From CAWGGS01 sp963822095 (GTDB taxonomy: Bacteria > Desulfobacterota > Desulfobulbia > Desulfobulbales > Desulfocapsaceae), in assembly GCA_963822095.1 (NCBI GenBank), contig CAWGGS010000086.1, positions 124,001-188,000 on the forward strand: DNA of 64,000 bases, written 5' to 3'. The translations under genes and the position numbers were made by a program. The notes beneath the pieces were generated by a model. It searched no databases and was not told the DNA's origin. It saw only the letters and a program-made list of their open reading frames with translations. Shown in pieces: positions 53,955 through 62,693 of this stretch (positions are counted from its first letter, which is position 1; each line of letters opens with the position of its first letter).

Positions 53955-54929
53955 ATGAACAATGATACGCACTTTCAAAGAGCTTTTCATATTAACCTAT
54001 CCGGCAAGGGTAAAGAGCTTCAAATAAAGGACATTGCCGTTCTTCCTCCCGACCCGGGCTTGATCTGGGTCCATTTGAACTATACCGAACCGGCGGCACG
54101 AGAGTGGCTTGAACAGCAGCCCTCCCTGAGCCCGGTTGTTGTTGAGGCCCTGTTGAGTGAAGAGACACGACCGCGTGTAACCGATATTGACGACGGCCTG
54201 CTCATCTCGCTTCGAGGTATCAACAATAACCTGAATGCCGACCCGGAGGATATGATATCGATTCGTATGTGGATAGAAGAAAACAAGGTTATCAGCACCG
54301 GGAAACGAAGGCTCCTGTCAGTTGAAGAACTCAGCCGCGACATCTGCGAGGGCAATGGACCAACAAACGCCGGGGAATTCCTCTCAGATATATCCGACCG
54401 TCTCCTTGCTAAAATGGGGCCGGTTATCGAAGAGGTTGAAGACAGCCTCGACAACCTTGAGGAGGAGGTGCTTCTCACCCAAAACCAGGAATTACGCTCA
54501 AGCCTTGGGTTGATCCGACGTCGGATTATCGCCCTGCGAAGGTATATCGCCCCTCAGAGAGACGCATTGGGCACAATCCAACTCAAGAAAACAAGCTGGC
54601 TGACCATTGACCATAAGCTGCAACTCCGGGAAATCTCAGACCACACTACCCGCTTTGTCGAGAATCTCGATTCAATTAGAGACCGGGCCTCACTCCTCCA
54701 CGAAGAACTCATTGGCCGTCTGTCAGATTCCATCAACCAGCGTATCTACATTCTCTCTCTGGTGGCGGCAATTTTCCTTCCTTTGAGTTTTTTCACAGGA
54801 CTTCTGGGTATAAATATCCCCGGAATCCCTGGCGCTGGGGACAAACACGCCTTTTGGATATTCTGTCTGTTCCTTCTGTTTGTCATGCTTATTCAGATAA
54901 TGATCTTCCGCCGGAAGAAATGGATTTAA
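53955..54929 (+). CDS. CorA/ZntB-family divalent metal transporter
   Basis: A 324-residue protein with a large helical cytoplasmic funnel and two C-terminal membrane helices. The loop between them reads GLLGINIPGIPG where CorA has YGMN; the ending AFWIFCLFLLFVML...MIFRRKKWI is typical of the ZntB branch (GxN motif). It probably moves Zn2+ or another divalent cation across the inner membrane. No operon partner is obvious. Confidence 0.88.
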   Translation: MNNDTHFQRAFHINLSGKGKELQIKDIAVLPPDPGLIWVHLNYTEPAAREWLEQQPSLSPVVVEALLSEETRPRVTDIDDGLLISLRGINNNLNADPEDMISIRMWIEENKVISTGKRRLLSVEELSRDICEGNGPTNAGEFLSDISDRLLAKMGPVIEEVEDSLDNLEEEVLLTQNQELRSSLGLIRRRIIALRRYIAPQRDALGTIQLKKTSWLTIDHKLQLREISDHTTRFVENLDSIRDRASLLHEELIGRLSDSINQRIYILSLVAAIFLPLSFFTGLLGINIPGIPGAGDKHAFWIFCLFLLFVMLIQIMIFRRKKWI

Positions 54930-55042
54930 CCCTTACAGGGAGCATGAGAGAAAGTTGCATGGAAAAATTTGGAAAATCCCGGTATGCTGCTGCCGGTCAT
55001 TCGATTTTCCAAACTGATTTTTACAAATAACGGGAACAAAAA

Positions 55043-55738
55043 ATGGGAAAAGCTCTTTCCAGACTCTTAGGATTTGCCCTGGTCGTGTGTGTTGTTTCAG
55101 TGATTGCCTATATCTCTTTATTGGGAGAAAACGACCGAGCTGCAGCCACGGTCAAATCATATTTCAACAATATCGCAGGCAAACACTACGACGCCAACAC
55201 CCATCTCTGCAGCCGGCACTTCAATAGCCAGTTCAACAATCTCAACGATCCGATAACCTACCAGTTTTCTCTGGAAACTGCACTTTTGAACCATTTTGGT
55301 CTCATCAACACGGCCCAATACAAAACCGAAACAAAAAGAAATGAATTCTGGATCCCTTATATCAAGCCGAATTCTCTCCATATATCCATTGAAATCCACC
55401 CCAAAGGGTCAACTAATATCCTGACAAATCTTTTCCAACCTGACAACAAGGCATATTTAGATAATTTCGTTACCTTGGTAAGGGAAGACGGCAGGTGGAA
55501 AATTGATGACATGAACATAAAATCAAAGGCGATTGCCCGGGATTTCCAAAGGACCAAGGCATCCATGCAGAATTCCAGATATATGAGACAGACAGCTCAT
55601 GGATTTATTCTCAAGGAAAACACAATTAAATTTTCCGAGATGGATCCGATCCAAAAACGGATACTGACCTTTAATCTGAACAAGGCCTTGACCCTCTTAA
55701 AAGATCAAGAGCAACCTCCTTCATCCATAACTAAATAA
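55043..55738 (+). CDS. Hypothetical exported or membrane-anchored protein
   Basis: A 231-residue protein with a hydrophobic N-terminal helix (about residues 8-28) that could be a signal anchor. The exported part ends its central domain with LVREDGRWKIDDMNI, a common strand in NTF2-like folds, and has a Gln/Lys-rich C-terminus. NTF2-like is an inference. It is monocistronic. Confidence 0.58.
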   Translation: MGKALSRLLGFALVVCVVSVIAYISLLGENDRAAATVKSYFNNIAGKHYDANTHLCSRHFNSQFNNLNDPITYQFSLETALLNHFGLINTAQYKTETKRNEFWIPYIKPNSLHISIEIHPKGSTNILTNLFQPDNKAYLDNFVTLVREDGRWKIDDMNIKSKAIARDFQRTKASMQNSRYMRQTAHGFILKENTIKFSEMDPIQKRILTFNLNKALTLLKDQEQPPSSITK

Positions 55739-55745
55739 AAAGAAG

Positions 55746-55996
55746 TTCTTCCGGATTATGAGAGTACTTATCTATAACGCGTGAGGCAGAGGGCGCCTCG
55801 CGGAGGCCCGAAGGTATTCCACACAAGGCCCAGAGGGGTGCGGGCAGGACGTCCGCACCTGACAGCAGGCCAGGGAGACGACCTGTCTGTCAGCCGTGGT
55901 GTACCGGCGATGAGGCCGCAGAGGAGCGTCCGAAAGCGATGCACTCTGCAGGATTGTTCCTTTCAGATTTACAAAAGTACGCTTCATTCGGATGAG
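55746..55996 (-). repeat. Family C dispersed repeat, copy 2 (long form)
   Basis: About 251 bp; on the minus strand it begins TCATCCGAATGAAGCGTAC and ends CCGGAAGAA like copy 1, with extra sequence near GGCGCCCTCTGCC. The surrounding 55739-56363 gap contains no further recognisable gene. Confidence 0.8.
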
Positions 55997-56363
55997 CCTA
56001 AAAAGAGCCTATTCCCAGTAGGTTCGTTTAAAACCCAAAGCCATCAAATATTAAGAGACTGTCAGCATCACCGGGGGTGGGTTTGCTCATCTCAATGGGA
56101 CGCCGACAATTCCGCGGACTCGAAATCGTTCCCAAAATATAAACAGAACACGAATGGCCACCAAAACAAATGGTTATCCCCTTAGTTGTTCTTTTCACAG
56201 GGTCGACCCATTGAAATATACATTTCATCCCTCTATACTTAAATAAAGGGTTTCGCCATTCGCTGGAAAATTTATATGTTTTCCTCATAGTCCACGATGG
56301 AAAAAAATTATTGATGCCCTCGGTAATGTGAGGCTTTTTTTGACATTTCTCGGAGGTCACCCT

Positions 56364-56744
56364 ATGAATACGGTACAAAAAGAGAGAAGAAAGAATATTC
56401 GTTATCGAGTGAACAAAGATGTTCTTTCAATCAGTAAAGACATATTGGCTGAGGTAATCGACATCAGTCCCAGTGGAATGGGATGCAAATGTCTGAGAAA
56501 TTCAGACATACCCCTCTCTCAGATCAATGAAATAGACATCATGAACTGTGAGGTCGGAACCTCGGTGGAAGGTCTCCAATGTAAGCTAGTCAGAAGCAGC
56601 GAAAAGACAATCTCAGATGCGTTAACCTCGACCATCATAGTTGATTTCGGGATTGAATTTATTGGAGCTAGTGAAAGTCAAAGAAAACAACTTCATAAAT
56701 TCATTAAAGAAAATTCACTATTTGAAACAACAACCTTTGCTTGA
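56364..56744 (+). CDS. PilZ-domain protein
   Basis: A 126-residue PilZ protein. The c-di-GMP binding RxxxR is in KERRKNIRYRVN (about residues 6-17) and the (D/N)xSxxG is DISPSGMGC (about residues 33-41). It probably binds cyclic di-GMP. GGAGG lies upstream of ATG 56364. The next gene in the same direction (57162) is a membrane-free MotA-like protein, and PilZ proteins are known stator brakes, so a common role in motility is plausible. Confidence 0.85.
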   Translation: MNTVQKERRKNIRYRVNKDVLSISKDILAEVIDISPSGMGCKCLRNSDIPLSQINEIDIMNCEVGTSVEGLQCKLVRSSEKTISDALTSTIIVDFGIEFIGASESQRKQLHKFIKENSLFETTTFA

Positions 56745-57161
56745 GCATCAATTATGATATGTTTTTCGACCACCTCCATGACACCTTAGTAAAATTTTCC
56801 AACCGGATTCGCCGGATCTATCCGGCTGACAACAACTAACCCGCGAATTTCATGTAACCCACGAGGAGACGTATCATTCTGAAATGAAGAGAGTATAGTT
56901 ATGCGATGATTTTCCTGCTGGCCCAGGAGGATACTTTGTAACCGCAGTGCGTTGGTTATTCCCTGTGTTTTTCTCCCTTCGGGCAGATCGATATGGCTTG
57001 ACCAGGATCGGCCGGCCACAAATAAAATATAAAAGCTTAGTACTCCGGCATCAGAATAAGATCGGTGTGGTAAAATACATTTCCATAAATTAAATAACTG
57101 TGATGCCTGCAGAGTATATCAAGATTTGTTCATCAGTTGAAATTAAAAGAAAGAGGGTTTT
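56745..57161. other. 417-bp region with only a doubtful short minus-strand frame
   Basis: A 77-codon open frame runs on the minus strand (56786-57019) with no ribosome site and no recognised family. No other feature is seen except the AGAGGG just before the MotA-like start at 57162. Confidence 0.4.
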
Positions 57162-57557
57162 ATGTTACGAGATCTCGCATTAGCCGCCAAAGCAGCATGT
57201 AGCAAAGAGGACCAATTTTCGCTTGTGCCTTTGGTTTTACAACTTAAAAATTTTGCCGAACAATCAAAAAAATCAGGATTGTTATCCCTGGAAACTGAAC
57301 TCTATCAGATAGAAGACCCTTTCCTCAAACTTGGAATTCAACTGATAATCGACAAGACCGATCCTACCAATATTAAGGATATCCTCGATTCCGACATCTA
57401 CTACAACGAATCCAATGGGAGAGAATTATTAAAAAAAATAATCATACGAGAAGGACTTCTCCGAATTCAGGAAGGAGACACCCCGAGAAATGTCCTTATC
57501 TGCACAAAGATTTTCCTGGGAAAAATAGACAATGACCACTGGAAGACCGTGACATAG
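57162..57557 (+). CDS. Membrane-free MotA-like protein
   Basis: A 131-residue soluble protein. Residues 22-80 follow the cytoplasmic loop of MotA: LKNFAEQSKKSGLLSLETEL then EDPFLKLGIQLIIDKTDP. Residues 86-120 follow the MotA C-terminal tail: KKIIIREGLLRIQEGDTPRN. The four membrane helices are absent, so it looks like the two cytoplasmic parts of a stator joined together. It cannot conduct ions; it might bind FliG or a PilZ partner. GAGGG precedes the ATG. Confidence 0.68.
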   Translation: MLRDLALAAKAACSKEDQFSLVPLVLQLKNFAEQSKKSGLLSLETELYQIEDPFLKLGIQLIIDKTDPTNIKDILDSDIYYNESNGRELLKKIIIREGLLRIQEGDTPRNVLICTKIFLGKIDNDHWKTVT

Positions 57558-57562
57558 AGCAC

Positions 57563-57676
57563 ATTTCTCACGAATTAAGGCGGTTGCATTTCCGAGAAAC
57601 CGGTCTCTGTTTTCAGGGGTCTGTAGGTGCCCCCGGACGACAATGGAGATGCACCCGATTCAGCTCGCCTTCGATA
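57563..57676 (+). repeat. Family B structured repeat, copy 2
   Basis: TTTCTCACG, then GGCGGTTGCAT, then GGAGATGCA and CAGCTCGCCTT at the right: the same outer pairing as 52106-52220, but with a different central arm. A diverged family C unit follows within 50 bp. Confidence 0.58.
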
Positions 57677-57720
57677 GGCATTGTGTCGAACAATCAGCAA
57701 AGATCGCTTGCATCCTTTTC

Positions 57721-57870
57721 AGCAGAGTTCATCGCTTCCGGTCGCTACTCTGCAACCTCATCGCCGGTACACCGTGGCGGGCCTGATGTGGTTTCCAGCG
57801 GACCTCCGCGAGGTGTCCTCCAGCGACGCCCTCCGCCTCCCGCTTTTTATACGTACGCTCTACGCCCCGT
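57721..57870 (+). repeat. Family C dispersed repeat, copy 3 (diverged)
   Basis: Shares TTCATCGCTTCCGG, CTACTCTGC and CATCGCCGGTACACCG with copies 1 and 2, then diverges, keeping GACCTCCGCGAGG and CGCCTCCCGC. It ends about 70 bases before the nifE NifA site. Confidence 0.65.
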
Positions 57871-57939
57871 CCCACACTGAGCACTACCTGCACTAGAATG
57901 CAGGAGGGCCTACACTTTTGTCTTCCTCCCCTCCCTTAT

Positions 57940-57955
57940 TGTAGTTTTTTCTACA
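57940..57955 (+). promoter_or_regulatory. NifA upstream activator site for nifE
   Basis: TGT, ten bases, ACA about 96 bp upstream of the -24/-12 promoter at 58051. Confidence 0.8.
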
Positions 57956-58050
57956 AAATCCTTACTGTTCCTGTCATTAGCACATCCGCATCCAACCGAA
58001 ACCACATTTAACTAATTAATATAATATATTTTTTTCGCATTTCCATCCTT

Positions 58051-58065
58051 TGGCACACCTGTTGC
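58051..58065 (+). promoter_or_regulatory. Sigma-54 promoter of nifENB
   Basis: TGGCAC, five bases, TTGC is an exact -24/-12 match 53 bases before the nifE start codon. Confidence 0.88.
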
Positions 58066-58117
58066 TTTACAGAAACATAAAGATACCAAGATATTTCCCA
58101 ATACCAAAGGAATGGCC

Positions 58118-59479
58118 ATGGATGCAGCAACAGTTCTCACCGAGCGTCAGTCTCAGATATATAGAAAAGGGACAAGCCCTTTTGCAATGGAGTGCAACAA
58201 GGACAGCCTTGCGGGTGCCATCAGCCAGAGGGCCTGTGTATTTTGTGGTTCCCGAGTCGTTCTTTATCCCATAGCCGATGCCGTGCATCTCGTCCATGGC
58301 CCGATCGGCTGCGCTGTCTATACCTGGGATATCCGCGGAGCCCTGTCGTCAGGGCCAGAATTACACAGGTTGTCTTTTTCCACCGATCTTCAGGAGATGG
58401 ATGTCATCTTCGGCGGGGAGAAAAAACTCTATAAGGCTCTTATCGAACTCATCGACAGACATGAACCTAAGGCGGCCTTTGTCTATTCCACCTGCATCGT
58501 CGGGATCATCGGTGATGACCTCGAGTCCGTCTGCAAAAGGGTGTCGGAAGAAAAATCCATCCCGGTACTTCCCGTACAGTCCGAGGGATTTAAAGGCAAT
58601 AAGCGGGAAGGGTATGCCGCTGCATGTAAAGCCATGTCAAGACTTGTGGGGACAGGCGATACCGGCGGTATTTCAAAATACAGCATCAACATCCTGGGTG
58701 ACTTTAACCTGGCCGGTGAGATCTGGTTGATCCGCGACTATTTCGCCCGCATCGGTGTAGAAGTTGTCGCAAATATTACCGGCGACGGCAGGGTGGATGA
58801 TATCCGTCGCGCCCATGGCGCCTCCTTAAATGTCGTTCAATGCTCCGGCGCCACCATGGATCTTGCTAATATCATGAAAGAAAAATATGGAATTCCGACT
58901 CTTCGCGTCTCGTATTTCGGTGTCGAAGACATGGCTGAATCCCTTTATGAAGTCGCCCGTTTTTTCAAGATCCCGGCAATGCTCACCAAGGCAAAAGAAG
59001 TCGTGCGAGAAGAACTGCAGACACTTCTTCCCGAGCTGAACCGTTATAAAACAACGCTAACCGGCAAAAAAGCCGCCATATATGTTGGAGGGGCATTCAA
59101 GGCCTTTTCTCTGGTCAAGGCCTTCAGGCTATTGGGCATGAATGTCGTCATGGTCGGCTCTCAAACCGGAACCAAAGAAGATTATGAAGAACTCCGGATG
59201 ATTACTGACGACGGAACAATCATCGTCGACGACTCAAATCCACTGGAGCTCTCTTCGTTTCTAAAAGAAAAAAACGTCGACATCTTCGTCGGCGGCGTAA
59301 AAGAACGTCCCATAGCCTATAAACTCGGCGTCGCCTTTTGTGACCACAACCACGAACGCAAAGAGATGCTGGCCGGCTTCAAGGGCATGCTCAACTTTGC
59401 AAGGGAAGTTCATAACTCGGTCATGAGTCCGGTATGGCGTTTCGTTCCTCGAAGATCCCAGGAGAAAGACAATGACTAA
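58118..59479 (+). CDS. nifE: FeMo-cofactor scaffold protein NifE
   Basis: A 453-residue NifD homologue without the FeMo-co pocket His. Cluster cysteines lie in RACVFCGSRVV, GPIGCAVYTW and STCIVGIIGDD, and VQCSGATMDLANIM replaces the catalytic-cofactor loop. It forms the NifEN scaffold on which NifB-co becomes FeMo-co. ATG 58118 is preferred to 58112 because AAAGGA lies six bases upstream. It overlaps nifN by 8 bases. Confidence 0.93.
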   Translation: MDAATVLTERQSQIYRKGTSPFAMECNKDSLAGAISQRACVFCGSRVVLYPIADAVHLVHGPIGCAVYTWDIRGALSSGPELHRLSFSTDLQEMDVIFGGEKKLYKALIELIDRHEPKAAFVYSTCIVGIIGDDLESVCKRVSEEKSIPVLPVQSEGFKGNKREGYAAACKAMSRLVGTGDTGGISKYSINILGDFNLAGEIWLIRDYFARIGVEVVANITGDGRVDDIRRAHGASLNVVQCSGATMDLANIMKEKYGIPTLRVSYFGVEDMAESLYEVARFFKIPAMLTKAKEVVREELQTLLPELNRYKTTLTGKKAAIYVGGAFKAFSLVKAFRLLGMNVVMVGSQTGTKEDYEELRMITDDGTIIVDDSNPLELSSFLKEKNVDIFVGGVKERPIAYKLGVAFCDHNHERKEMLAGFKGMLNFAREVHNSVMSPVWRFVPRRSQEKDND

Positions 59480-60827
59480 GATGCCCCATTACGTGTCGAC
59501 GACCAATGCCTGTAAGCTTTGCAAACCCCTCGGGGCGAGTCTTGCCTTCCGGGGGATCGAAGGGAGTGTTCCTTTTCTGCATGGCTCTCAAGGGTGTGCC
59601 ACTTATATGCGTCGATACATCATCAGCCACTTCAATGAACCCATCGATATCGCATCATCCTCACTTGGTGAGAAACATGCGGTCTATGGCGGAGCGGCGA
59701 ATCTAAAACTCGGTCTCCGCAATGTGATTGAAAAATACCATCCTACGCTCATTGGTGTTGCGACCACCTGCCTGACCGAAACCATCGGCGACGATGTCAA
59801 GATGATCCTCCATGAATATCTCGAAGAATTCGGAGGTGAACTCTCCCATCCCCAGATCGTTTCCGTTTCGACGCCAAGTTACTCCGGCACCCATATGGAG
59901 GGATATCATGCGGCAATTCGAGCAGTAGTCGAACAGATAAGCAAAGGGGGCGAGAAGAACGAAACCGTCAACCTCCTGCCCGGTTTCGTCTCTGCTGCCG
60001 ACATGCGATACCTTAAAGATCTCTTCTGCGACTTCGACTGCGAATTAACCATGCTTCCCGATCATTCCGACACGTTGGACGGACAGGCGATGAACGATTA
60101 TCCGCTCATCCCGGAGGGAGGAACCCGGGTCGATGCAATCGAGACAATGGGACGATCCCTCGCTACCATCGAATTCGGGCGTACCCTTGAAGACGAGTCT
60201 GCCGGTGTTTCCTTACAAAACATGCATAATGTCGGCCTTCATCGCCTCGGGATACCGATCGGTATCCGTGAAACCGACATATTCCTTTCCACCTTGAGCA
60301 AGATAACCGGCACGGATATCCCCACAAAGTATAGTCAGGCTCGAGGCAGACTGATCGATGCCATGGTCGACGGCCATAAGTATATCTACGGCAAACGGGC
60401 AGTAATCTACGGTGAAGAGGATCTGGTTGTCGGTCTCACCTCCTTTTTGACCGAAATCGGCATTCAGCCCATCCTCTGTGCCTCCGGTGGCAAGAGTGGT
60501 AAATTTTCAAAAGCCATATCGTCCGTTGTGTCTGGAATGCCGTGGGGCATGCCGGAAGTCCATGAGAATGCCGACTTTTACGATATTGAAGAGCGAGCCC
60601 GGGAGCTTGAGATTGATCTGCTCATCGGCCACAGCAAAGGCTATTCCTTTGCCCGCAAGAACAACATTCCACTGGTCCGAGTCGGATTTCCGATCCACGA
60701 CCGGATGGGCGGACAGCGTATTCTGCATCTCGGATATCATGGTGCCCAGATGCTCTTCGACACCATCACCAATACGGTTATCGAAAAAAAACAAAATGAC
60801 TCGGACGTAGGCTACAGCTACATGTAA
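59472..60827 (+). CDS. nifN: FeMo-cofactor scaffold protein NifN
   Basis: A 451-residue NifK homologue starting with ACKLCKPLGASLAF, then HGSQGCATYMR and TTCLTETIGDD. It completes the NifEN scaffold. Unlike in Desulfovibrio vulgaris, where I recall a NifN-NifB fusion, it is a separate gene here, followed by nifB after 52 bases. Confidence 0.94.
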   Translation: MTKMPHYVSTTNACKLCKPLGASLAFRGIEGSVPFLHGSQGCATYMRRYIISHFNEPIDIASSSLGEKHAVYGGAANLKLGLRNVIEKYHPTLIGVATTCLTETIGDDVKMILHEYLEEFGGELSHPQIVSVSTPSYSGTHMEGYHAAIRAVVEQISKGGEKNETVNLLPGFVSAADMRYLKDLFCDFDCELTMLPDHSDTLDGQAMNDYPLIPEGGTRVDAIETMGRSLATIEFGRTLEDESAGVSLQNMHNVGLHRLGIPIGIRETDIFLSTLSKITGTDIPTKYSQARGRLIDAMVDGHKYIYGKRAVIYGEEDLVVGLTSFLTEIGIQPILCASGGKSGKFSKAISSVVSGMPWGMPEVHENADFYDIEERARELEIDLLIGHSKGYSFARKNNIPLVRVGFPIHDRMGGQRILHLGYHGAQMLFDTITNTVIEKKQNDSDVGYSYM

Positions 60828-60879
60828 ACACAGAGTAAAACATCCATATATTTTGGAATCTACAAAGGATAGAACCGTC

Positions 60880-62142
60880 ATGAAAGATTTCCACAGTCAC
60901 CCCTGTTTTAACCCGGAAGCCAAAGGCAAGTATGGACGTGTCCACCTTCCCGTCGCCCCGAAGTGCAATATCAAATGCAACTTTTGCGACCGAAAATATG
61001 ACTGCGTCAACGAGTCACGACCAGGGGTAACCAGCTCGGTCCTCTCTCCCGAGCAGGCAGGAGTCTATGTCGGCAAGGTCCTGGAAAAAGAACCCAGGAT
61101 ATCCGTTGCAGGTATTGCTGGTCCCGGAGATCCCTTTGCCAACGGGCCGGAAACTATTGCCACTCTGCGCCTGGTCCGGCGACAGTCTCCAGACATGCTG
61201 CTCTGTGTCTCGTCCAACGGTATGGGGATAGGCCCATATATCAAGACATTGGTAGAACTTGAGGTCTCCCATGTCACCATCACTGTCTGTGCGGTAGACC
61301 CTGAGATAAGCAAACACATCTACAGCTGGGTCAAAGACGGAAATGTCGTTTATCGTGGCCTGGACGCAGCCAAACTTCTTCTCTCACGACAAATTGAGGC
61401 GATACGGGAGCTTAAGCAATTTGAAATAACGGTTAAGGTTAATTGCATCGTGATCCCTGGAATAAATGACCATCACATAGAGGCGGTGGCAGCCAAGATG
61501 AAAGAGTTGGGTGTTGACCTGCTCAACTGCATGGCCATGTTCCCCAATGTCAACACCCCCTTTGGAAACGTAGCCCAGCCCGACAAAGAGAGGATGGAGA
61601 AGATCCGCAAAATCGGAGAAAAATATCTGCCCCAGATGCGCCATTGCACCCGTTGTCGCGCCGATGCCGTGGGGCTTCTGGATAATGACAGGACGGAAGA
61701 ATTCCGTGGCTGCCTGTCCGCCTGTTCGACGCTGCCACCCATTCCAGCCAAAGATCGGCCTTATGTGGCAGTGGCTACAGAAGAAGGCATTCTCATCAAT
61801 CAACATCTGGGAGAGGCACGGGAGTTCCAGATATGGGGACCTGCTGGAGACACCTTCAAACTCATGGAAAAACGCAAGGCACCGGCAGGCGGAGGAGGTA
61901 TCAAACGATGGCATCAATTGGCCAAGGTCCTGGCCGACTGCCGGGCCGTTCTCGTCAGCGGGATCGGTCCCACGCCGTCCGAGATCCTTAAGAAGTCAGG
62001 AACGCTTCCGGTCGAGGCCTCGGGCTTCATCGAAGAAGGGCTTGCCGCAATCTACGAAGAGAGAAAGATCGAGAGCCTCCGTGGTAGGCGTAAGTCCTGT
62101 GCCTCCGGTCAATGCAGTGGCTCGGGAACCGGATGTCTGTAA
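60880..62142 (+). CDS. nifB: NifB, radical SAM FeMo-cofactor core synthase
   Basis: A 420-residue radical SAM enzyme. SAM-cluster cysteines are C29, C33 and C36 (PKCNIKCNFCD), GIAGPGDP follows, and CTRCRADAVG provides further cluster ligands. A NifX-like C-terminal domain (VAVATEEGILINQHLGEA) and a Cys-rich tail (CASGQCSGSGTGC) complete the protein. It fuses two 4Fe-4S units to the 8Fe carbide core NifB-co. Start 60880 follows AAGGAT. The intact partner of the degenerate paralogue at 50603. Confidence 0.97.
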   Translation: MKDFHSHPCFNPEAKGKYGRVHLPVAPKCNIKCNFCDRKYDCVNESRPGVTSSVLSPEQAGVYVGKVLEKEPRISVAGIAGPGDPFANGPETIATLRLVRRQSPDMLLCVSSNGMGIGPYIKTLVELEVSHVTITVCAVDPEISKHIYSWVKDGNVVYRGLDAAKLLLSRQIEAIRELKQFEITVKVNCIVIPGINDHHIEAVAAKMKELGVDLLNCMAMFPNVNTPFGNVAQPDKERMEKIRKIGEKYLPQMRHCTRCRADAVGLLDNDRTEEFRGCLSACSTLPPIPAKDRPYVAVATEEGILINQHLGEAREFQIWGPAGDTFKLMEKRKAPAGGGGIKRWHQLAKVLADCRAVLVSGIGPTPSEILKKSGTLPVEASGFIEEGLAAIYEERKIESLRGRRKSCASGQCSGSGTGCL

Positions 62143-62158
62143 AAAAAAGGGGAGGACA

Positions 62159-62497
62159 TCAGGCGAGCTTGGCCCCCAGGGGCACCTCCTGCTCCGGGAT
62201 GGCGAGGACGACTGCCCCGTCCTCACGATAAAAGCCGGTCAGCAGAAATTCAGACCTGACCGGTCCTATCTGTTTGGTTGGAAAGTTCACCACTCCAATA
62301 ATCTGCCGATCCAGGAGCTCATCTCTTGTGTAAAGATCCGTGACTCGGGCGCTCGATTTCTTAATTCCGATCTCGGGGCCGAAATCTGCTTTTATTTTAT
62401 AGGCGGGGACCTTGGCCTCGGGAAAATCCTCCACCTCTATAATTCTGCCTGCTCGCAGTTCTACCGCCTCAAAGTCCTTCCAACTAATATCTTTCAT
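62159..62497 (-). CDS. csaA: CsaA-like tRNA-binding domain protein
   Basis: A 112-residue EMAP/tRNA-binding OB fold with FEAVELRAGRIIEVEDFPEA at the N-terminus and GVVNFPTKQIGPVRSEFLL in the centre, the family signature. It binds structured RNA and is seen as an export-associated chaperone. It converges with nifB from the other strand with 16 bases between stops. Confidence 0.9.
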   Translation of the reverse strand: MKDISWKDFEAVELRAGRIIEVEDFPEAKVPAYKIKADFGPEIGIKKSSARVTDLYTRDELLDRQIIGVVNFPTKQIGPVRSEFLLTGFYREDGAVVLAIPEQEVPLGAKLA

Positions 62498-62693
62498 CCT
62501 GATCGGTCCCTGTTTCTCTATAATAAGCCCGGCTCGATTTTATCAAGACATCTCTTGTTTTTTTCCTTGCCAGAACATGCTTCCCTCCTCCGGCAGGAAA
62601 TCCCTGCAAAACATAACTGTTGTATTGCAGGAAACAAAGGATTTGAATACTATGGCCTGCACGATTTCGCAATCCATTTTCAAAAAGGATTCC

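Noticed and set aside
57584..57880. Open frame of 98 codons upstream of nifE
   Set aside because: It lies wholly in repeat families B and C and lacks a ribosome site.
50603..62142. Second (alternative, V- or Fe-only) nitrogenase
   Set aside because: There is only one nifH and one nifDK, and no anfG/vnfG-type delta subunit. The second NifB-like gene is a degenerate paralogue and nifEN are scaffold genes.
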